Source: Ignavibacteriota bacterium (lineage in GTDB: Bacteria > Bacteroidota > Ignavibacteria > UBA10030 > SZUA-254). Taken from it: a stretch of 64,000 nt of DNA. A program made the translations under genes and the position numbers. The stretch lies in assembly GCA_016212665.1 (NCBI GenBank), contig JACREZ010000019.1, positions 1 to 64,000 on the forward strand. The letters run 5' to 3'. This document shows, one piece after another, positions 18,269-26,105 of this stretch. Within the stretch, counting starts at the first letter, position 1. The number at the start of each line of letters is the position of its first letter. The notes beneath the pieces were generated by a model. The model was not told where the DNA came from, did no database searches, and saw nothing but the letters and a program-made list of their open reading frames with translations.

Positions 18269-18348
18269 AGATGGAGTCCACCTGTTTTGACAAATGAACT
18301 GAAAATTCCAAGAGCAAATAATTTGATAGGAAAGGTGGACTCCATCTT
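18269..18348. promoter_or_regulatory. 16-bp perfect inverted repeat between ccmF and sensor kinase
   Basis: AAGATGGAGTCCACCT (18269-18284) is repeated in inverse as AGGTGGACTCCATCTT (18333-18348), separated by 48 A+T-rich bases. The right arm ends nine bases before the kinase ATG and so could fold over its ribosome site. It could be a terminator or leader structure, a regulator site pair, or the ends of a tiny mobile element. Confidence 0.65.
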
Positions 18349-18357
18349 ATTAAGTCA

Positions 18358-19866
18358 ATGAGACAGTTCCTCGACAAAATATTTCCGACACTTCACTTAA
18401 AGATTGCCGCTTCTATCGTTCTTGTTCTCAGTGTCGTTGGTGGAGGATTTGTGTATTATGCAATGCAAACGGGACGTTCGTTGTTAGCACAACAAGCGGA
18501 TGCAAAAGCACATAGCATTGCAGAGTTTGGAAAAGTAATGCTTGAACAGGAAATGCTGATTGGGAATAACGACAAAGTGCGTGAAGTGCTTGTCAAACTT
18601 TCACAATCAACACAAGCAAAAGAAATTATCATCGTTCGTGCCGATGGTTCGATAGCATTGAATCAGGATATTGAGGATACGACACGGCGTCTTCCCATAG
18701 AACTCTTCCAGGAAAAACCTGAGTTACCCGGCGAAAAATTCCTCGATGTGGTTGAAGGAGGAAAACAGTACGAGTATATTCTTACCCCGATTTATAAGAA
18801 AGATGCTTGTTTAAAATGCCATTCGAACTCACCGTCATTGATGGGCTACGTTGCTTCAAAAATTAATATTGAAGATATCCAATCGCTCGGCATTCAACAT
18901 CGGACAATGAACATTATCATGAGTGTAGTGATGTTTGCCGGACTTGGCGGCGTTGTGTATCTCGCATTACTGTTTCTTGTCGTTCGTCCTGTAACAAAAA
19001 TGAAATCGCAGATGCAGGACATTTACAAACAAATAGAAAGCGTGGAAAGCGGGAACCGTGTCAAGTTCTCCTCACTACCCGTTCCGGCTTCTCGGGATGA
19101 AATTACCGACCTGATACTTACCTTCAATAAACTTGTGGAGAAACTGAATACAGCGCACGAAAAATTGTATGAACTGCATGAGAAACAACTCGAGCAGGCA
19201 GACCGTCTTGCAACCGTCGGTGAAATGGCGGCAAGCATGGCACATGAAATCAAGAATCCCATTGCCGGTGTGCTTGGCGCAGTTCAGATATTTGACAGCG
19301 AGTTGCCAGCCGATGATGCACGGAAAGAAATCTTTTCCGAAATGAAAGTTCAACTTGAACGTGTCAACCACGCAGTGACGGATTTGCTCAGTTATGCCCG
19401 ACCGACTCCTCCAATCTTCGAGGAGGTTCATGTCAATGAAGTCATCCAACGAACGTACTCAATGCTCTCAAAGCAAATCAGAGAGAATCGGATTGCTGTT
19501 ACGTTGAATCTTTCGGAAGAAACTAATCATATTTCGGCTGATAAGAAACAAATTCAGCAGGTGTTGTGGAACGTTATGCTCAATGCTGTTCAGTCAATCG
19601 AAGGTTCGGGAAGCGTGACCATATCTTCTGTGCGTGAACACAATGCCGTTGTGTGTACGGTTTCTGATTCGGGAAAAGGAATAGCAAAAGAATGTTTGAA
19701 TCAGGTATTCAAGCCGTTCTTCACAACGAAGCATAAGGGAACGGGCTTGGGAATGACGATTACAAAACGCATCATCGAACAACACGGCGGAATGATTGAA
19801 CTATTGAGCGAAGTCGGAAAAGGAACGACGGTGAGGATTGTCTTACCGCAAGGAAAACGAGTGTAG
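18358..19866 (+). CDS. Sensor histidine kinase with periplasmic heme c site
   Basis: A 502-residue membrane sensor. Helices at about 15-35 and 184-207 enclose a periplasmic domain containing KDACLKCHSNSPS (about residue 149), a heme c attachment site, as in DUF3365/Tll0287-like sensors. A HAMP region, the H-box MAHEIKNP (His near 294) and a complete ATPase domain (N-box QVLWNVMLNAVQ, then DSGKGIAKE, then GTGLGMTITKRI) follow. It is followed after two bases by a sigma-54 activator, its obvious partner. Probable role: sense redox state or a heme ligand and set cytochrome expression. Heme attachment and signal are inferred. Confidence 0.93.
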   Translation: MRQFLDKIFPTLHLKIAASIVLVLSVVGGGFVYYAMQTGRSLLAQQADAKAHSIAEFGKVMLEQEMLIGNNDKVREVLVKLSQSTQAKEIIIVRADGSIALNQDIEDTTRRLPIELFQEKPELPGEKFLDVVEGGKQYEYILTPIYKKDACLKCHSNSPSLMGYVASKINIEDIQSLGIQHRTMNIIMSVVMFAGLGGVVYLALLFLVVRPVTKMKSQMQDIYKQIESVESGNRVKFSSLPVPASRDEITDLILTFNKLVEKLNTAHEKLYELHEKQLEQADRLATVGEMAASMAHEIKNPIAGVLGAVQIFDSELPADDARKEIFSEMKVQLERVNHAVTDLLSYARPTPPIFEEVHVNEVIQRTYSMLSKQIRENRIAVTLNLSEETNHISADKKQIQQVLWNVMLNAVQSIEGSGSVTISSVREHNAVVCTVSDSGKGIAKECLNQVFKPFFTTKHKGTGLGMTITKRIIEQHGGMIELLSEVGKGTTVRIVLPQGKRV

Positions 19867-19868
19867 CA

Positions 19869-21242
19869 ATGCGTGGCGAAACTATTTTAATTGTTGATGA
19901 TGAAAAATTGATTCGTTGGTCATTGAAGACAGAACTGACGAAAGAAGGATTCAGCGTTCTTGAGGCGCAGAATGTTGCTGAAGGATTGGAATTGTTCAAA
20001 CAGCATGACCCGGACTTAATTATTCTCGACCAAAAACTTCCCGATGGAACAGGCATTGACCTGCTCCATCAAATCAAAGATGGCGAACAAATTCTTCCGG
20101 TCATCATGCTTACGGCGTATGACAAATCAGACGTTGCCGTCCAGGCGATGAAGTTAGGCGCATTCGATTATGTCACGAAGCCGGTGAACATGGAGGAACT
20201 CAAGATGGTCATCGAAAAAGCGCTTGAGTCCACACGGTTGAAGCGACAGGTTGCGCATTATCTGAAAGAGCAGGAACGAATCAACGGCTTTTGCGGGATG
20301 GCAGGTTCATCTGTTGCGATGAAGAAAGTGTTCTCGCAGATTGCCCGCATTGCACAAAGCAGCGGAACGACAGTTCTGATTACCGGTGAGAGCGGAACGG
20401 GAAAAGAACTCGCCGCGAAAGCAATCCACTTCCTGAGTGAGCGGAAAGAAAAGCCGCTGATGTCGGTGAACTTTTCCGCACTGACGGAATCCATCATCGA
20501 AAGCGAATTGTTCGGATACGAAAAAGGCGCTTTCACAGATGCAAAAACGCAGAAGAAGGGATTGTTCGAACTTGCAGACGGCGGGACAATCTTTCTCGAT
20601 GAGATTGGAGACCTCGCTCCGAAGATTCAGGTGAAATTGCTTCGCGTGATTGAACAGAAAACGTTTCAGCGTGTCGGAGGGACGACGGATATTACGGTTG
20701 ATGTCCGCATCATTGCCGCGACGAATCAGCCGCTCGAAGAATTGATTGAGAAAAATCTGTTCCGCCCGGATTTATATTACCGCCTGAATGTTGCCGCTAT
20801 TCAGATGCCGCCTGTTCGTGAGCGTGAAGAAGATGTTATTCTCTTGTCGGAGTACTTCATTGAAGAATTCAACTCAAAATTTCATAAGCAGTTCAGAGGA
20901 TTATCGGATGAGACGAAAACATTATTTCTTCATCATCCGTGGCGAGGCAATGTTCGGGAAATCAAAAATGTTCTTGAGAGGGCAATCCTGCTCGGCGACG
21001 GCGAATTGATAACGAATGACCACATCGAATTTATGATACCTCAAAAAGCGCCTGCTTCAAACGCAGCGTTACTTGGTGTTGGCGATGACGGTCCGTCGTT
21101 GTTTGAATTGGAACGGCAGGCGCTTGTTCAGGCATTGGAAAAAACACATCACAATCAAACACATGCGGCGCGCCTTCTGAAAATCAGCCGCGACACTCTT
21201 CGTTACAGGATGAAGAAGTTCGGACTTTCATCCCACGAGTGA
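19869..21242 (+). CDS. NtrC-family sigma-54 response regulator
   Basis: A 457-residue activator: receiver domain (about 1-120) with phosphoacceptor Asp in IILDQKLPDGTG and conserved lysine in VTKPVN; AAA+ domain with Walker A GESGTGKE, a GAFTDA loop (a variant of GAFTGA that contacts sigma-54), Walker B IFLDEIGDL and arginine fingers; and a C-terminal Fis-type helix-turn-helix (NQTHAARLLKISRDTLRYRM). It is paired with the heme-site kinase. A good sigma-54 promoter at 1018 and a weaker one at 21355 bracket the cytochrome locus and are the likely targets. The start ATG lies two bases after the kinase stop. Confidence 0.96.
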   Translation: MRGETILIVDDEKLIRWSLKTELTKEGFSVLEAQNVAEGLELFKQHDPDLIILDQKLPDGTGIDLLHQIKDGEQILPVIMLTAYDKSDVAVQAMKLGAFDYVTKPVNMEELKMVIEKALESTRLKRQVAHYLKEQERINGFCGMAGSSVAMKKVFSQIARIAQSSGTTVLITGESGTGKELAAKAIHFLSERKEKPLMSVNFSALTESIIESELFGYEKGAFTDAKTQKKGLFELADGGTIFLDEIGDLAPKIQVKLLRVIEQKTFQRVGGTTDITVDVRIIAATNQPLEELIEKNLFRPDLYYRLNVAAIQMPPVREREEDVILLSEYFIEEFNSKFHKQFRGLSDETKTLFLHHPWRGNVREIKNVLERAILLGDGELITNDHIEFMIPQKAPASNAALLGVGDDGPSLFELERQALVQALEKTHHNQTHAARLLKISRDTLRYRMKKFGLSSHE

Positions 21243-21255
21243 GTGAAAACTCACT
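21238..21255 (+). other. Small GAAA-loop hairpin at the activator stop
   Basis: AGTGAGT, GAAA, ACTCACT: a seven-pair stem closed by a GNRA-type tetraloop, overlapping the stop codon of the sigma-54 activator gene. A five-pair hairpin (GGTGA/TCACC) follows at once. Together they may help end or protect the transcript. Confidence 0.5.
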
Positions 21256-21282
21256 GTTGGGTGAAATGACTCACCAATCATA

Positions 21283-21312
21283 AGAAAATTGAAATACAGA
21301 ATTCAATTTTCT
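21283..21312 (+). terminator. 11-bp hairpin terminator after the activator
   Basis: AGAAAATTGAA pairs perfectly with TTCAATTTTCT around eight bases. It is A+T-rich and followed by ATTAATTT, so it is a plausible but weak terminator separating the two-component genes from the next operon. Confidence 0.55.
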
Positions 21313-21354
21313 ATTAATTTCAAGTAGAAACTCTGTTTTTTGTTTTTTCATTGA

Positions 21355-21369
21355 TGGCACATATCTTGT
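21355..21369 (+). promoter_or_regulatory. Sigma-54-like promoter with GT at -12
   Basis: TGGCAC (exact -24 element), five bases, TTGT. Spacing is right for RpoN but the -12 GC reads GT. T-tracts lie upstream (CTGTTTTTTGTTTTTTC), as often seen. It precedes the receiver gene and thereby the conduit operon. If used, transcription would start near 21380. Confidence 0.45.
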
Positions 21370-21413
21370 GCTTTGTCAGAATGAATGAACACACGACAGA
21401 CAGCAACCCGATA

Positions 21414-21812
21414 ATGACTACAATGACGAATCATAAAAACGGTCAGAATATCCTCATTGTGGAAGATGAACAACTTGTTCGTTGGTCGCTTACTCATGCG
21501 CTTTCAAAAGCCGGTTTTAATATTACAACCGTTGCTTCCGGTGATGCTGTGATGGAACAACTTCATTCTGCTCACTACGATTTGGTTATTACTGATGTTG
21601 ACCTTCCCAAACTCAACGGATTTCAAGTCGCTTCTCAGGTCAAACATTATTGTTCAGAGATTCCTGTCATACTGACAAGCGCTGTGGGTGTAGGAGACGC
21701 AAGAATGAAAATGCAACAGGAAGGTATTGATGCTTTTATTGAAAAACCGTTCGATTTGAATGAAGTGACGGAGATTGTTACACGGCTTTTATCCTGCAAA
21801 AATGAAGCATAG
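21414..21812 (+). CDS. Single-domain response regulator (receiver)
   Basis: A receiver-only protein of about 133 residues: ILIVEDEQLVRWSL, phosphoacceptor Asp in LVITDVDLPKLNGFQVA, and lysine in FIEKPFDLNEV. No output domain follows. It resembles the receiver of the sigma-54 activator just upstream (both have LVRWSL or LIRWSL), suggesting a duplication. I choose ATG 21414 because earlier in-frame starts overlap or crowd the sigma-54-like promoter; ATG 21381 or 21423 are alternatives. It may act as a phosphate sink or adaptor for the neighbouring kinase. The next gene begins within its last codons. Confidence 0.88.
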   Translation: MTTMTNHKNGQNILIVEDEQLVRWSLTHALSKAGFNITTVASGDAVMEQLHSAHYDLVITDVDLPKLNGFQVASQVKHYCSEIPVILTSAVGVGDARMKMQQEGIDAFIEKPFDLNEVTEIVTRLLSCKNEA

Positions 21813-23187
21813 CGGTACTATCAAAATCGAAAAAAAATCAGTGGGTGATATGCCCCAGAAATTCAAATCTGATAATTCTGCCATTAATAATACAGATTTT
21901 CAGGTGGAAAAGGGAAAAAAGAGACGGTTTAGTGTGGCATTGTATATGCCATTACAGACAGTACTTATGCAATCAGTCATACGTTCTCATTTTCAACCTG
22001 TTCTTTTTATCCTGCTTTGCTGGGTTCTCTTTCTTGGCGACAGCCCGACAGCAGATATTATTGTGCTCTTTCCCCCTTCTTCTGAAACAACTTCCTATGA
22101 CCAAGCCAAATTACTATTGGTTTCTGCATCGAAAGAGACAGGAAGTGAAATGAAGGTCTCAACACTATGGCAAAGGGAAGAACGGTTTTTGATTGGAACA
22201 AAAGCCGAGAAGGAAAATTTCCCGAAAGAATTTTACAAATTGTTTGATTCAAAAATGACGCTTCAGTCGTTGTCATTCACTTATAAATATTATGAAGGAT
22301 ACTCAAAGCCGGAAACGTTGAAGTATGAACATGCGGATACGATGACAGTCAAATCATTATGGAAACGAAAAGAGTTCGGTGATTGGGTGAAAGCGCTTCA
22401 AACAAAACAAGCGTTGGAAGTGATTTTGAATTTACGCGGATGGAGAGATAGCGTGTACACCGCGGTGTATGATGACCCGGTTGCTGATAACCGGATGTTA
22501 TATAAACTGCATGTCCAACTCGTTCCGGGAGAAAACAGAATTTATTTTTCATCAACCGGGGAGAAGAAAAGCACTGCTGAGTTTTTTACAACATATCTGA
22601 ACGAGTCAAAACCGACGACAGACCGTTCTGTGTTATTTCACAACTCAACACTCGAAGAAAGTTGCACAAGTTGTCACGAGGGATTACCCAGCGCCGATAG
22701 CGGTGCGACGATGAATGCCGATTGCAATGTTTGTCATAAAGAAGTTGTCGGCGCATCGTATGTACATTCTCCGGTTGAGATGAAAGAATGTGCATCGTGT
22801 CATTCGTGGTCGGCGGAGAAGAAAGCGGTGGTGCTTGAATCAGGAATTCCGGAAACATGTTTCGCTTGCCACGATGAACAGAAAAATCTGGTTGAGAATG
22901 CAAAAGTTCAACATCCTGTTGCAAGTGAATGTGGAACGTGCCACTCGCCGCACGGAACCGAACAACGACATCAGATAAAAGAGAAAGTGTACACTCTCTG
23001 TCTTGGGTGTCACGAGAATAAGAAGCAAAACCATCCGGTCGGTCGCCACCCGATGCAGTATATCAGGAATGAAGAAACTGGTGAAGAATTTTCATGTGTA
23101 ACCTGTCATAACCCGCATGGTTCGGACAATCAGAAGATGATGAAATTCCCGGGTGAAACTTTAGACGTTTGCGCTCAATGTCATTAA
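21802..23187 (+). CDS. Octaheme exported cytochrome c (doubled CXXCH type)
   Basis: A protein of up to 462 residues with a membrane helix (SHFQPVLFILLCWVLFLGD), a heme-free domain of about 200 residues unlike anything I recognise, and eight CXXCH sites in the C-terminal 170 residues (CTSCH, CNVCH, CASCH, CFACH, CGTCH, CLGCH, CVTCH, CAQCH). The last motif is the very end of the protein. The start is unsure: ATG 21802 overlaps the receiver gene; 21850, 21946 and 21967 are alternatives, the last giving the most ordinary signal peptide. It begins the conduit operon and overlaps the next gene by ten bases. Probably periplasmic or inner-membrane anchored. Confidence 0.8.
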   Translation: MKHSGTIKIEKKSVGDMPQKFKSDNSAINNTDFQVEKGKKRRFSVALYMPLQTVLMQSVIRSHFQPVLFILLCWVLFLGDSPTADIIVLFPPSSETTSYDQAKLLLVSASKETGSEMKVSTLWQREERFLIGTKAEKENFPKEFYKLFDSKMTLQSLSFTYKYYEGYSKPETLKYEHADTMTVKSLWKRKEFGDWVKALQTKQALEVILNLRGWRDSVYTAVYDDPVADNRMLYKLHVQLVPGENRIYFSSTGEKKSTAEFFTTYLNESKPTTDRSVLFHNSTLEESCTSCHEGLPSADSGATMNADCNVCHKEVVGASYVHSPVEMKECASCHSWSAEKKAVVLESGIPETCFACHDEQKNLVENAKVQHPVASECGTCHSPHGTEQRHQIKEKVYTLCLGCHENKKQNHPVGRHPMQYIRNEETGEEFSCVTCHNPHGSDNQKMMKFPGETLDVCAQCH

Positions 23188-24017
23188 GAAATCAATCATA
23201 TTGCCTCGTTGTCTTGACGATTCTTATCGTGTCAGGAAGTTACGCACAGTTGTTTACCGACCAGGGTGTCTTCAGCGGTTCGGGGTTGACGGTACTTCCG
23301 ACAGCGACAGTTGTTCCGATGTCTGAATTTCGTGTGCAATACACTCGCTCCAATAATTTCAACAGCGCCGGGTTCGGAGCGAACATTATCGGATTTAGTT
23401 GTGGTTTATCAACAAGTCTTGAAGGTTATGCACGGGTGAGTGATGAGCAGGTTGGAAAAGTCGCATCGCAGGTTGCATTCGGATTTGGCGGGAAGTTTCG
23501 TTTTCCAATGATGATACCAACCATAAGAAGATTAGCAATTTGGGGAGAAGCAACCAGTTCGGAAATGGATCCGGCAACGACGATTTATCCTTCTGATGTA
23601 GTACGAGGCGGGATTCTTGCAACATTCGATTCAAACGGAATCCACCCGACATTGTTGCTTGGCATCTCAAGGATGGAAGGAAAAACACTCCCGCTCATCG
23701 GCGCAGGCGTAACGTATGCTGTGAGCAATGAAACACAACTTGGACTGGAATTGATGCACGGTTATTTGAAGAAAAATAGTTTCCAGGCAGTTCTGAGCGC
23801 CTCGACAAGATTGTTTCCGAATATCAGTATTCAAATTGCACCGGGATTTGTTTCAACATCAACAATTTCTACATGGATGATTTCTGCCGGGATTTCCTGT
23901 TCAACGGCAGACATTGACTTTCATCCGGTTACCGAACAAGTTGTCATTGAAGAGTATCAGTTACCATCAATTGAAGATTTAGAAAAACAATCATCACAGG
24001 AAAATCAACGTGACTAA
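23178..24017 (+). CDS. Exported protein, possible small outer-membrane barrel
   Basis: A 279-residue protein starting at ATG 23178 inside the end of the octaheme gene. A signal peptide (SYCLVVLTILIVSGSYA) is followed by alternating hydrophobic/polar stretches rich in Gly, Ser and aromatic residues (LSTSLEGYARVS, QVAFGFGGKFRF, TQLGLELMHGYL, TRLFPNISIQIAPG), the look of antiparallel beta strands. The acidic tail after residue 250 (VVIEEYQLPSIEDLEKQ) is periplasmic in style. There are no cysteine heme motifs. I do not recognise a family. A small barrel or beta-rich accessory of the conduit is the best guess. The next gene overlaps its stop. Confidence 0.65.
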   Translation: MSLRNQSYCLVVLTILIVSGSYAQLFTDQGVFSGSGLTVLPTATVVPMSEFRVQYTRSNNFNSAGFGANIIGFSCGLSTSLEGYARVSDEQVGKVASQVAFGFGGKFRFPMMIPTIRRLAIWGEATSSEMDPATTIYPSDVVRGGILATFDSNGIHPTLLLGISRMEGKTLPLIGAGVTYAVSNETQLGLELMHGYLKKNSFQAVLSASTRLFPNISIQIAPGFVSTSTISTWMISAGISCSTADIDFHPVTEQVVIEEYQLPSIEDLEKQSSQENQRD

Positions 24018-25029
24018 GTATCAATACCTACAGTTCTTTTTATTGAGTGTGCTTGTGGTTGCTTCGCTTACCGGATGCAGTTCATCGAGCGATATTGCAA
24101 ATCAACGGCGCTACATTTGGCCCGAACCCCCTGACTCTCCCCGCGTCGAGTATGTGCAGACATTTCGCGGGCAAGATGACTTTGGTAGCAGTGTCGGGAG
24201 TTTCTTCAACTCAATTACAGGCGGGGAAGGAAGTGCAAACTTTTCACGTCCGTTTGATATAGCAATCGGTGAGAACGGAAAATTTTATGTTACCGATGCT
24301 AACTACGGCATGTTATTGTATGATACGAAGCAGAAAAAGTTTGAACAGTTCGGCGCGAACAGTACCATCGAACTGAAAGACCCGCGTGGTGTCGCCTATG
24401 CACGCGGAAAAATTTATGTCGGTCTTGCAGGTTCGAAAAAAATCGCTGTGTTGGATGAAAATGGAAATACCATTCGGGCAATAGGTCGTGAGGGAACATT
24501 CGAAAACCCTGTTGATATTGTCGCCGACACTCTCCGGAACAGAATTTTAATCGTTGATATCAAATCACATCAGGTGCATGTCTATTCAGAAAACGGGGAT
24601 TCATTGTTCACGATTGGTAAACGAGGCGAAGACGACGGTGAATTCAACTATCCGCAAAGCGTTGCAGTGGATAACGATGGGAATATTTATGTTGTTGATG
24701 GGTTTAATTTCCGGGTGGAAATTTTTGACTCAACGGGAACATATCTCAGGAAATTCGGACAACAAGGTGAATACTTCGGCGAGTTTTCCCGACCGAAAGG
24801 AATCGCCCTTGATTCATACAAAAATATTTATGTGCTTGATGGCGTTCATCAGAACTTTCAGATTTTTAATAATGAAGGACAGTTGTTACTGTTCGTCGGA
24901 AAATTTTCTCCGCTCAATGATGGTTTTCAGAATCCTGTCTCCATCGCCATTGACAGGAATAATATGATTTATGTAACCGATAATCTGAACCGACGCGTTC
25001 AGGTGTTCCGGTTACTTAAAGGTGATTAG
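24010..25029 (+). CDS. NHL-repeat beta-propeller lipoprotein
   Basis: A 339-residue protein starting at GTG 24010 with coupled translation. The signal ends in LTGC, a lipobox. About six NHL-type blades follow, each with the pattern of xPxGIAxDxxGNIYVxDxxNxRVQxF (for example NYPQSVAVDNDGNIYVVDGF and QNPVSIAIDRNNMIYVTDNL). Such propellers bind proteins or polysaccharides. Its location between cytochrome genes suggests a scaffold for the outer-membrane conduit. The 27930-28922 protein is a clear paralog (both start WPxPPDxxRxxxV after the signal). No heme motif. Confidence 0.88.
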   Translation: MTKYQYLQFFLLSVLVVASLTGCSSSSDIANQRRYIWPEPPDSPRVEYVQTFRGQDDFGSSVGSFFNSITGGEGSANFSRPFDIAIGENGKFYVTDANYGMLLYDTKQKKFEQFGANSTIELKDPRGVAYARGKIYVGLAGSKKIAVLDENGNTIRAIGREGTFENPVDIVADTLRNRILIVDIKSHQVHVYSENGDSLFTIGKRGEDDGEFNYPQSVAVDNDGNIYVVDGFNFRVEIFDSTGTYLRKFGQQGEYFGEFSRPKGIALDSYKNIYVLDGVHQNFQIFNNEGQLLLFVGKFSPLNDGFQNPVSIAIDRNNMIYVTDNLNRRVQVFRLLKGD

Positions 25030-25047
25030 GTAAAAATAACAATCCCG

Positions 25048-25070
25048 TTTCTCATGCGCCTCGTGAGAAA
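25048..25070 (+). promoter_or_regulatory. TTTCTCA/TGAGAAA inverted repeat upstream of tetraheme gene
   Basis: TTTCTCA, nine bases, TGAGAAA lies just after the propeller stop and 55 bases before the cytochrome ATG. A similar TTTCTCA-N12-TGAGAAA occurs at 60170-60195 before another gene. Hairpin or operator; not strong evidence for either. Confidence 0.35.
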
Positions 25071-25125
25071 GGTGGATTTTCTAAACAACTATGAGGCAAC
25101 AACAATATCCACAAGGATCATATAT

Positions 25126-26016
25126 ATGAAACACTTAACGTTAGCAATGATCATGTTATTAGTTCTTACCCTGGTCGCATTATCACAGCCAGGTGGTAAA
25201 CAACCCCTACCGAACTTTGTAGGCAATCCTGAAACAACAGCCACCAATATCTTTGGAAAGGGCTGGGGACTTGGTAAATTCACAGGCGGCGTACAAGGCG
25301 TTCGCTCTGCGATGTTACATGGACCGCACGATTTCACACCGGACTCCGGGAAAGTATTTGAACGAGACAGTCTTGGATTAGACACACTTGGAAATACAAT
25401 TTGGGATACAGTGTATGGCGGTGGTACGCGTAATAAACGTCTCTGCAGTTTTTGCCACACAATCCACGTTTCGAAAGATGCAAATCCTCTCGTGTTGTGG
25501 AACCGTACTTCACAAGCAGGAAAAACATTCGGAAAATATGAAAACCCGAGTTCTATGGATGCGGAAGTGTATGACCCCGGAACAACAGCCGCAGGGTTCA
25601 AAGATAACTTCTCCTCATACTGTTTAAGTTGCCACGATGGTAGCGTTGGTATTTTCTCACCGACAGCATATCAAGGCGGCGGGACAACGGGCGATGTTTC
25701 TCACGTTCCTCATGGCGCAACTATCGGCGCGAGCGGTACATGGACAGATATGGCTCACACGCATCCGGTCAATTTCGACTACAATGCAGTGCAAGCAGTC
25801 GTTCCGGAAGAATTATATCCGGCAGTTGACCCTGTGTCAGCAGTATGGAAAGGGTACAGCGGCACGAATGGTAGTGGCGGAAATTATACAACCGTTCGCT
25901 TGTTCAACGGAACAATGCAATGTTCAAGTTGCCATAACCCACACATGAGCAGCGGCATCGGAACCGTCATCACCAGTGATTACGGCAGACGTTGCGTGGC
26001 TTGCCACAAGAAGTAA
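25126..26016 (+). CDS. Tetraheme exported cytochrome c
   Basis: A 296-residue protein from ATG 25126, preceded by AAGGA. Signal peptide HLTLAMIMLLVLTLVALS. Four widely spaced CXXCH sites: CSFCHTIHV (about residue 106), CLSCHDGS (about 166), CSSCHNPH (about 267) and CVACHKK at the C terminus. Sparse hemes in a Gly/Thr-rich chain suggest a surface or extracellular cytochrome more than a compact periplasmic one. The first two heme regions (FCHTxHV...LWNR...YCLSCHDGS) match those of the 28919-30820 protein, so the two arose by duplication and diverged. A strong hairpin follows the gene. Confidence 0.86.
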   Translation: MKHLTLAMIMLLVLTLVALSQPGGKQPLPNFVGNPETTATNIFGKGWGLGKFTGGVQGVRSAMLHGPHDFTPDSGKVFERDSLGLDTLGNTIWDTVYGGGTRNKRLCSFCHTIHVSKDANPLVLWNRTSQAGKTFGKYENPSSMDAEVYDPGTTAAGFKDNFSSYCLSCHDGSVGIFSPTAYQGGGTTGDVSHVPHGATIGASGTWTDMAHTHPVNFDYNAVQAVVPEELYPAVDPVSAVWKGYSGTNGSGGNYTTVRLFNGTMQCSSCHNPHMSSGIGTVITSDYGRRCVACHKK

Positions 26017-26060
26017 CCTGAACGATTACTTCACACTCTATTTGAAAAAGTAGAAGTATT

Positions 26061-26090
26061 GGTGTGTGGCGCTGAAAAGCGCCACACACC
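26061..26090 (+). terminator. 13-bp perfect hairpin with GAAA loop
   Basis: GGTGTGTGGCGCT, GAAA, AGCGCCACACACC: a very stable stem with a GNRA tetraloop. No T-tract follows (GCTATTC), so it may be an mRNA stabiliser or partial terminator inside the conduit operon, between the tetraheme gene and the barrel gene. Confidence 0.7.
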
Positions 26091-26105
26091 GCTATTCAAT
26101 CATCT

